From assembly GCA_019137255.1 (NCBI GenBank), contig WPDH01000143.1, positions 62,001 through 126,000 on the forward strand: DNA of 64,000 nt, given 5' to 3'. The DNA is from Corinectria fuckeliana (lineage: Eukaryota > Ascomycota > Sordariomycetes > Hypocreales > Nectriaceae). A program made the translations under genes and the position numbers. Below are positions 55,705 through 64,000 of this stretch, piece after piece; the first letter of the stretch is position 1; each line of letters opens with the position of its first letter. Under the pieces are notes generated by a model. That model was not told the origin of the DNA, did not search any database, and was given only the letters and a program-made list of their open reading frames with translations.

Positions 55705-58450
55705 CTTGACAGCAGCTGGAAGACGATCTCGAGTAGACGGTAGCCGTTGCTATCTTCAAGAAATTGGGAGGTCCGTAGAGCTCGACTACATATATATCGT
55801 CATCCTAGAACGTCCTTGTACCAATGCGGTGCCTTGTCCGATGATCCCCATCAACCTCGTCGGCCGAGGTGGAACATGTTTCTTGGCACAAGTCTGGAAA
55901 GAGTAAGTAATGATGCTCATCTCGGGCATTGGTACTCGTGTCTGGTGCATTCCTTGCAGAAATACGGGACCTGCCTTGATATCCCGCATGCCATAGAGGC
56001 GCATGGTGGCGGGCCGTGACGGGTAGTCCGAAGCACTCCACCTTCTAGAACAGAAGGAAAGCTTCTGGGTGATCCGCTTTCGGGCGATGTGGACTCGTCT
56101 CCTTCTTACACGTTAATTTGGTTGGTCCTTATACGTACGTGAGGAAGCCAAGTAGAGCGGTTTCATACAATTAGGGTTTCTCGTTTAATGCCCACGCGTT
56201 GCTAGTGTGGAACTCATTTACTCCCTTGTATCATCACATTCTCTCACCCAACAGCTTAAGCTTATGGCTTCATCCCTGCTGATCCCCTGCGAGAGAATTC
56301 TTACGAGGAATTGCGTGATAGCCCCAGCCGCGGATCATGAATTCGAGGGGGAAATCGGCATTTTAGAAGCCAATTGCGTGCTTGTAAAGTGGGTTCCGTA
56401 CAAAGGAGATGGGGCACTATACGCCCAGACTACCAAAGTCTCTAGTAAAAATCATGCGCCAAGATCCGTAGGTCCAGGGGCCGTGTGCAGTTACTTACGT
56501 ACAATGTAGTGTTCGTTGACGGAGGTGCGAATGGGCCTACCCGGGAAATACACTTGAAGGCCACTCCGGGTTGCAACATGACTCTGAATCAAATACGAAC
56601 GAGCACTTAGATTCTCCAAGTTCTTTAAAATGCAGGCTCGGTTTTCTTCCAACTGGAGACTCATGCTTTACTTTGGTACAAGACCGTCAAACCCAATTGG
56701 AAAGCCGCAATAGGTTGGGCATTTAGTCTCGATCCTAGCCCTAACGAATATCTATACACAGCTGGAAATATTTTGGTCAGAAATGTCGTTAGGTGGTGAC
56801 TACTATGTAGATGGATTGCTGGCAGTCCAGTAGCATCCATAGGACGGCAAGAAGCGGCATTGATTGGGATCCTCGCCTCCTAGGGTTCTCCCGTAGGTAC
56901 ATACTGTAGGCGGACCAGGCCTCCCAGCCCCCGCGTCCCACAATTCAAATGCTGCGGGAGGTCCTTGCCTGGTTCTGTCTAGCATGGGAGAGTATGTAGA
57001 ACCTTCCAATTACTACGTAGCTGGAACTGTTTGATGACGGCCTAGCGGCTCTCCGTTCTTTAATGTTATGTAAGGCTGGACATCGCTGTGGGGTGTTCCC
57101 CGAAGTGCTGACTGTCAGCGCGGCTTTGAAAATTCACGTGCTATTCTAGGATCCGTGGATCCCGCGGACAGGTGGAGCTAAATCTAACACTCGGCCACTG
57201 CCGACGCCATGTTACAGGTTGGGACATGGACCAAAAGCCGTTGCCGAAGGCATCCGGTCCAGAATGGCCGTAGAACTCGTAACAGGCGAGCTCTGAATCC
57301 TCTCTTTGGGCTTTTGGACTATAGTCAAATCCGTTGAGCTCAGACAGACACCGTGAAACCCCTTAAGGCTAGCAGTGGATTTTAGGCCTCTGGAATTTCA
57401 GCAAATACCCAGCAGCTCGTGTCGACTCTAAAACACCCCTTTACTAGTTAGGCTTACCGCAAGCTTTCCGCGGAATCTGTTTTCGAGAGTATCCAGGACA
57501 CGATGAGCTTCGATAGCACCTTGGCCACATCGCCATTGGCCCCTGCAAGAACGCCATCTTTAACGCCAGGGTCAAAGGCCATGTACTGCCCAGAGTCAAA
57601 CTACGGGGCCTTATGCACTAGTGGTGGCTGAGTGCTAAGCCGCGACATGCCATTTTCGCCACGGCTGCTACTAGCTAGCCCTGTATTTCAGTTTCCCAGA
57701 GATGGCTGCCTTTTCAAGAGAGTTGTTTACTCTAGGGCTTGGCTATGTGAACTCAAACTGAGTGGTACGAGAATTGGCTACGTTGGTCACAGATTGGCTG
57801 GTCTACAGCCTTTCCAGTAGGACAAGGGTCACTGTAAAGAGTCGGAAGAACTGAAGAGCGTATATAAATCATTGCTCATGAAGGTCAAGTCTTACCATTA
57901 GCCGTGGTATCCATTGAGCGCAATGGTTGATTCTTCTCATAGCGCTACCCCTAGGCAGCGTCAACAGTTGTACTATGTTTTGTGGTCCTGAGGAGGTTAC
58001 GGTGTCTTGACCTCTAACCACTCTGACTACTCCTTTAACAAAACTTCTAATATTAGGTTCTGCAGGCAATGGGATAAAAAGGCCAAATAGCTTGATGAGT
58101 GCCATGTCAGCGAACTAGAGAACTTCCATTCTGTTCACAGCTTTGAGCTATATTGAATGTCTTAAATGGGTTTGACTTATCAATTGGTTCCTACACGCAT
58201 CAGACTCAGGATAGAAAGATGGCAAATAACAGCTGGAAGCTAATTAGTTGTAAAACATACTACTTTACGAACATGGTTGTTCAAAAGGCCTCAAGAAGGT
58301 TTTGCATAGCATTTTAGACTGGTCCTATAGAGGCCAGTCCCAGATATGGTTCCAGGAAGGCTCAATAGGCTACTTTTCAAGAATGGTGAACCACAGGAGC
58401 TCGGCTTTAAACACCTGATAGCCTTCCTTATAATAACGCCGCTCATTCAG
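55705..58450. other. Long gene-poor stretch
   Basis: About 2.7 kb with no supported gene. On the minus strand around 57450-57620 a short coding-like stretch (AIEAHRVLDTLENRFRGKLAV) hints at a relic of an oxidoreductase C-terminus, but it is too short and broken to assign. Frames at 56207-56509 and 55786-56041 have no coding features. Confidence 0.4.
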
Positions 58451-59230
58451 TCAAGAATTTGAAAGACAGGGCCAGCTAATCGAGCCGTAATCAATCAAAG
58501 TCTCTAAAGCTCCTCGCATGACTACATATCTTGGACACTGCGAATGCATGGCCACATCGTGTTTGGTATCATCTTCCGAGACAACGGTCTCTTCCCTCTC
58601 CCCTCTCACCACAAGCTGAGTCTCCTCATTAATACCAAGCCATGGCAGGTCCGGGCGACTGTAGTGTCCAGTACAGTCAGCAAACATTCTGGCTGTAACT
58701 AGTTGGTCCATATTGAGATCCACATAATAATTGTCTCGATATTCTCCACGACAGTCTCAGTCAGTCGCCGACCACATGGACTAAGAACGGCAGAACTGCC
58801 CCCCTCTCGAAATGAGGTCCCCTCCAGCTGTCCCAGAGGTTTGATCCCTTTCTCGGAGATGATAGCCATGCTATGCAAAACGAACGTGCCTGGTTCAAAG
58901 GCGTAGTATCTGCGAGAAATGTTCCTTAGTGGAACTAGTAAGGACAAACTAAAATCAGATTACAGACTTTCAACACTTATAGACCACAAGTCTAGATCGC
59001 GCGTGTGTGATGTAACACTAGGCCAAGACGCAACATATATCTCCTCTTTTAAGGCAATAACGGTGTATTTTAACATGGGTTTCATGCGCTCCCAGCAAGC
59101 CAAGGATTCCACACGTGCAATAGGAGTTGGGTTATGCTCTTTAGGTCTCGGCCAGATGCATTGCCAAGGACAGTTCATTCAATATACGCGGGCTTCATCT
59201 TACAGAAATGTACTTTTATCTCACCATCTA
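58451..59230 (-). pseudogene. Nitrilase relic
   Basis: Read on the minus strand from 59225 down, pieces of a fungal nitrilase appear in the right order but in different frames. First is KMKPAYIE with a stop, then TVLGNASGRDLKS (normally R-K-x-K-P-T-x-x-E-R-T, holding the catalytic Lys). Next is RVESLACWERMKPMLKYTVI, with the catalytic Cys of the C-W-E block, then KEEIYVASWPS. RRYYAFEPGTFVLHSMAIIS and REGGSSAVLSPCGRRLTET follow, and finally ARMFADCTGHYSRPDLPWLG near the C-terminus. At least two frameshifts and a stop break it, and the N-terminal third with the catalytic Glu was not found. Nitrilases hydrolyse nitriles to acids and ammonia; this copy cannot be functional as it stands. Confidence 0.65.
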
Positions 59231-60041
59231 GCCTGATGAGATCATTGTCGGAAAATCAACAGGCCAGCTGTGCTTTTCTCACAATCACAAGCCTGGATGT
59301 TGCTGATCTCAGGCGAGATCATTACTACATTCACGATATCCTGCATAATGAGATCAAAGTCAACAGGCCGCAACCTGGGTATATTAGTATGTCTCTTCTC
59401 GTTGTTTCAAACCCCCAGAATTACTCGCCAAAGCCTTAGGCTGACGAACCATATACAGCAAGGATAGATTGGGAACCAGACTACAGGGAAAGCGACGACC
59501 TGAGCGCCGTTGGAAGGAGCTCAGCTCTTCACATGGTGGATTCAACTCAGGACAGCTCACTAAATGTTTCCGTAGAACTTGGTTCAACACGGGAGCTGAA
59601 ACTGAGCGACAGAGCCGAAATCACGCCGCGCGCTGGTCCAAAACTCGGATGACCTTGATGCTTCGCTCGGCGCGGTTTAGCCAGGAAGCTACTAAATTTC
59701 GTAGTAGCTCTTAGCTGTGTCACCCCCAGTAGGCACTCTGACCGCATAGCGATTCGGGGTCGCCTATTGCTTTTATGAGGTGCATATGGCTGCGCTAAGA
59801 ATATGGTGGAAGAAGACGGAGTTTAGGACACCTCGAATCTGATCGACCTTTTGTATGTCCGAACTGAGCGCACCGTGTCTGTTGCGGTGGACCTGGGTAA
59901 CCTCAGGACTAGAAGCATACAGTCTGAGGCTGCCGCAAGTGATAGTTTGGCATTAGAATGAAATACGGATGCGAAGATTCGGAGAAAGGGTGCCGTCGTG
60001 ATGATGTTTCTTATCTGATAAGCCAGATGACTCGCCAGCTT

Positions 60042-60310
60042 GACGAGAGACGGCTAGGCTTTGATAACCATTGTGTTGGCTAGATCAGCTTTTCTTGGAA
60101 GCTATCAAACTTAGAGAAGGGGAAGTTGAAGAATGCTTTGAGGTGAGAGATCAATGCGATATGAATCGGGTTACTTATTGGGAAAATGTTACTGTATTTT
60201 ATAGAACTAAGTTTAGTACCTTATAAGTTTTTCTTTAGTATTGCTTTACTGTATGACTTTTTTTTTTATCTAAGAATATATCAAGCAAGGTGTATTTAAA
60301 ACCAAGCATT
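60042..60310. repeat. Dispersed repeat, copy B
   Basis: Partner of 50731-50996, same orientation, with the shared blocks GGGTTACTTATTGGGAA, TAGTACCTTATA and ATTTAAAACCAAGC in the same order and spacing. A run of ten T lies near its right end. Non-coding. Confidence 0.55.
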
Positions 60311-60510
60311 TAGCCAGATAAAACAGCAATACGGGCTTCAGCGTCATGTCTCTAGACAAGTGAAGTCGATAATTGCGTGAGTGGAAGAAGGCACTCAAGC
60401 TTCCTGGCTTTAAACCGAGATACAGACCTGCCGTGGTGTGGAGCACCTCATAGCTGTTGAACCTCTCGGCAATGAGCTGTAGTTTCTCTAATCGCTGTCG
60501 CTGGTTCAAT

Positions 60511-60575
60511 TTAGGCTAGCTTAGCACTTAGCATCAGCGTAGTGCGCATTGTATTTTGCTATGACTGAAAAATGA
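60511..60575. repeat. Dispersed repeat fragment, copy 2
   Basis: Sixty-five bases matching 23717-23781 at 59 positions, same orientation, with only transition differences. It lies 200 bp after copy B of the longer dispersed repeat, so the two may once have belonged to one element. Confidence 0.7.
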
Positions 60576-61968
60576 AATAGTTGAAGCTGGGGACATTGAT
60601 TCTCCCGCTAGGTTAACGCGCAGTTACAGGCCACGATTGAAATTGCCCTGCGATCTGTGGTGCCGAACATCCAGAAGACCCCAGTCTCCTCAGCAGCCCC
60701 CAGACGCCGAGCTAGAACATGCAGTCATAAACGGATTCACATGTGAGCAGCTATTGAGATAAAGATCTATCCGAAACAGTGTCTTCTAAAGGCAGGTAAT
60801 CGCCTGGAACACATTTAAAATCCTTGAATGGCCTTGATGGCAGGTACAGAATAAACTCTATAAAGAAACCCCTTGCCTTGGCAACCTCCGGCTTCGTGGA
60901 GAAGATTGAACCGGCAGCTATAATTGCGGAATGAAGGAGATTGTCTTTAATTCTCTGCTGAGGTAATCGATTAGAAAATTTGCCAAGGTGTAAGAAGTGA
61001 CTGGTGGTCTTGGTTGATGTTTCAGAGAAGCAAGGAGACAAACTCGTGTATCGAGTCCATGTCGCAGCAATAAGCAACTGCCTACCCTGAGGGAGACACT
61101 ACCGTAGGCGATGCACTTTGTAGGCTTTCGCGGCCGGTTCCATAGCTCTCGACGAGTAATGCGTCGTAGCCACTGGAATTAACCCTCGACAAAGATCTCC
61201 TCGACGGTCGCGACCATCTCCCGATGCAACGCTCACCCGGTCGGCTACTTATCAGTCACCCAAGACTTATCGTTTTATAGCAGATTCACGGTTGCACTTC
61301 AGATTGTGGGCTTGACTCCAATTCCATCAAGGTCTTTGTGCAGCATAAAAAGACACCTGAGATGGCCCGCTTGTCAGGGAAACTAAGCCATAGAAGCTTG
61401 TCTTCAATTCCGATCCTGATAGTATAAATGAGATTCTCGTAGCAGACACCTCCTAGCTTAACCTAGAGCAGGAGATACTTTCCAGTCCAATCCCCAACTA
61501 GCCGACAGACTCAAGGGCAATTCTTCTCAAAAGAGCCCATTCCACTTACGACACCAAGGAAAATCCAGCTCTGCAGATTGAGAAAGAAGTTGAAGAACTG
61601 TAGCTACTGTATTGTCATGACACAGCTCTTCTAGACTCAGCTAGTGACAGCTTCTTACAGCTATAGGCTTCAGTACCTAGCCATCCACTTTAGCTTCATT
61701 ATGAATGATCCAGTCACTATGTACCTACTAGCAAGCAAGCTAATAATAGACCAGCCAGCCAGTCCCACTTTGCCAAGTGTTCCAATTTCTGTATTGAGTC
61801 TTGATGCCCCCGGTCATGGCAGGCCGGGCCGACTATTGGTCCAGCCACTAGTAGGGGAGAGACCATCCTCAGGGGGTGGCTCACCTTGGTGGTCTGACCC
61901 GAACAACCCATACCCAAGCAGGTGTCTGGGCAGGTGTCTGGGCAGCTTGAGGCCGGGGCAGCACCGCC

Positions 61969-64000
61969 ATGGACCCAGTCACGGTCATCGGCCTGGCCGC
62001 CGCCGTCGCCAGCCTTGTGGATGCCAGCAAGTCGGTCATTCAGGTCATTCAGCACTTCAAGGACGGCGACACAGAACTCTCCACCCTTTCTCACGATGTA
62101 ACCATATTCAGCGAGGCCCTCGTCGGATTCGATCGCGTGCTTCGGAGTCGGCACACCATACATCGTATTTCCGGGCCCATCATCGAAAACGTGCTGCAGT
62201 ATTCGACAGAGCTCATCAGATGCTGGGGTCCGAATTTTCCGTGGTGCGCCGCGCAAGATGGGTTCGGCACAAACCAGCAATCACCAAGCTTCATGGGCAG
62301 CTCAAGGAGCAGATCTTCATGCTACATACATTCTTATCCATCACTCAAGCGTGAGCCACCAACGCTCGCCCCTCCGGACCCACGGCTGACGAATTGCAGG
62401 GAGACCTTTCTGGCTATAGCGAGCCAATATCCTCATTTTATGCTGTCCAACTCGAGCCCCGACCCGACCCCCAATCAGACAGCGGCAAACGACGAGCGCT
62501 TCTTGCAAGTTCCCCAGCCGGAGACGATGCCCCGGCGACACAGCCACGAGTCGATGCAGACAATGGGAAGCTCCTCGGACACGGTGGCGTCTTGCACGGA
62601 GAGATTGTCTCTCGTCAGTTCGGCCACGAGTATAGAGAGCTTGACTTCGTGGGGTTCCGAGGCTGGCGGCCTATCGGATGCTCTGGACGACAAGCAGCCT
62701 GGCCAAGTGGTCGACAAACCTCGCAGAGACAGCAAGCTGATACATCAGGATATGTGGCTTATCCGTCGCGCGTGTCGCTACGACTGCCGCTGCCAATGCC
62801 ACGAGGCGCAAGAGACGAGACCGCACAGACGACTCGGGGCATTCAGAAACCGCAAACCGCAGTGCAACGAGCCGAAATGCCGGGGGGAGAAAGCGGCCGA
62901 TGACCCGAATGGCGACTACTCGAGAAATTTCCGCAATGCTCTGGCCCAAGCCATGTCATCAAAGACCGTCAAAGTCCGCTACGACCTCAAGACTTTCCGC
63001 ATGGTGCCAGAGGGGTCAGACGCGATGCGCTACGTGAAGCATGGTAATTTGGAGAAGCTCAAGGTCTGCATTGAGTCTGGGGAGGCTACCATATGGGATA
63101 CGGCTCCTGACGGGTGGTCACTCCTTCACGTACGTGCCACGAGATGCTGGATTTGTACATGCTGACACGCTCCAGACTGCGGCGTACAACAGACAGCCGG
63201 CGATTGTCAAATACCTGCTGGAGCTCGGCGTTGAGACTGACGTGGAGGATGTCGGGTCAAGGTCTGTCGAGTCCATCGCCCGCATGCCTTTGCTGACCAG
63301 GATAGAAAACCGGCAGACCTGGCCGTTCTCAAGTCCATCGGCCAAGACGCCACGCACGTAGAGCAGGAAATTCTCGGCATGTTCAGTAAAGACGACGATG
63401 TTCTGGCGGACTTTGAGTTTACTCCGATCCACATAGCTGTGTTACGAATGTACGACGCGACAGACTCAGAAAGACCATCATTGGAAGAGTAAGTGCATCA
63501 TCCCGTCGAACCCTCAAGCCTGTAGGATAAGCAATGCCTGTGGTATTGACACAACAGATTGATCAAGGTAGTCGACGATGCCAACAACGCTGCACCTAAC
63601 ACCAAGTGGGCGCAATGGAAATTGCGGTTCAAGGACAGGTCACCCCTCTTCGCCGCCATTCTGGAGTACTTTCAAGCCTCAGCATTCGAGCAGCCGAGAG
63701 GAACGAAGATCATACACAACCTGCTCGACCAGAAAGACAGAAAATACCATTGGACGCCTCTGCACTGGGCTGCCTCTTCGGGTCGTGTGGAGGAGATGAG
63801 GACTTTAATAGAGCACGGAGCCGACCCGTTGCTGCTGTCCAACCTCGACGCCAACATCCTCGACGCAGCAGCGGAGTCAAAAACCAACCGTGGCCTGGCC
63901 GGAGCTTTGAACATCTGGAAAGCCTGTCCTGATCAGCTGAACATAAACCAAGCCAACAGGTGGGCTGAGACACCCTTGCACGTCGCTTCCTGGAGCTCTG
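61969..64000 (+). CDS. Ankyrin-repeat protein with fungal N-terminal signalling domain, 3' partial
   Basis: Start at ATG 61969 with MDPVTVIGLAAAVASLVDAS, the helical N-terminal domain common to fungal NLR-like and ankyrin proteins. The frame reads to about 62215. The expected next block, MLGSEFSVVRRARWVRHKPA and LHGQLKEQIFMLHTFLSI, is one base out of phase, then an intron (62353-62400) returns to the first frame (ETFLAIASQYPHFM). After a Ser-rich linker and a Cys/His-rich stretch (CRYDCRCQCHEAQET) come ankyrin repeats: DGWSLLH joined to TAAYNRQPAIVKYLLELGVE, FTPIHIAVLRMYD, HWTPLHWAASSGRVEEMRTL and, at the window end, NRWAETPLHVASW. The phase change near 62215 is either a 1-bp frameshift or a weak intron (62147-62199). 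Role unknown; such proteins are often linked to fungal self/non-self or stress sensing. Confidence 0.7.

Larger units (their letters stand above)
59231..61968. other. Gene-free region with repeat remnants
   Basis: About 2.7 kb. It holds the two dispersed-repeat copies at 60042-60310 and 60511-60575. A 108-codon minus-strand frame at 60751-61077 (MLIAATWTRYTSLSPCFSET...) has no recognisable domain. The missing N-terminal part of the nitrilase relic was looked for up to about 59750 and only uncertain scraps were seen. Confidence 0.4.

Noticed and set aside
60751..61077. 108-codon minus-strand frame
   Set aside because: Protein-like in places but no family, no clear promoter or introns; not enough to call a gene.

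Overview
The window is nuclear DNA of a filamentous ascomycete (Pezizomycotina, most likely a Sordariomycete). The evidence is multi-exon genes with short (about 50-90 bp) GT-AG introns, Zn2Cys6 regulators, fungal-type P450s, OPT and allantoate/pantothenate-type transporters, plant cell wall hydrolases (GH28, GH5, CE1), and scattered repeat relics whose differences are mostly C/T and G/A transitions, as left by RIP (repeat-induced point mutation). No tRNA, rRNA or CRISPR was seen.

Layout. 0-5 kb: the 3' part of a PD-(D/E)XK nuclease-like gene, a small GPI-anchored wall protein, a secreted ferritin-like (Rds1-type) protein and a small membrane protein. 5.7-8.5 kb: a decayed minus-strand gene. 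8.5-13.7 kb: a divergent pair of genes that look like alpha-helical pore-forming proteins. One is an 848-residue protein with a long-helix/hydrophobic-hairpin core and a beta-rich end resembling the C-terminus of Tc-toxin A subunits. The other is a 425-residue xenorhabdolysin-A-like protein. This is the most unusual locus in the window. 14.4-17.2 kb: a hypothetical gene and an FHA-plus-kinase gene broken by a TA dinucleotide expansion.

17.8-34.1 kb is a run of metabolic genes: an allantoate/pantothenate-type MFS permease, a TauD-type dioxygenase, a P450, an APC amino-acid/choline-type permease, a Zn2Cys6 factor, a short-chain dehydrogenase, a CYP504-like P450 and a GH28 pectinase. It has transport, oxidation and regulation but no PKS, NRPS or terpene synthase, so it looks more like a catabolic or tailoring group than a complete biosynthetic cluster.

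36.6-42.6 kb: an MFSD1-like transporter, an acyltransferase-3 membrane protein and a GH5 endoglucanase. 42.6-51.3 kb is an accessory, repeat-rich stretch: a 131-bp solo LTR with a perfect 5-bp target duplication, a large decayed gene, an intact APH-type phosphotransferase, a 517-bp inverted-repeat element and a dispersed repeat. 51.4-55.7 kb: a CE1 esterase and an oligopeptide transporter, tail to tail. 55.7-62 kb is gene-poor and holds a nitrilase relic and two repeats that match copies elsewhere in the window. 62-64 kb: the 5' part of an ankyrin-repeat protein, cut by the window end.

Exon boundaries were read by eye from splice consensus plus frame continuity and have not been checked with transcripts. 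Family names rest on motif recognition, not on database searches.
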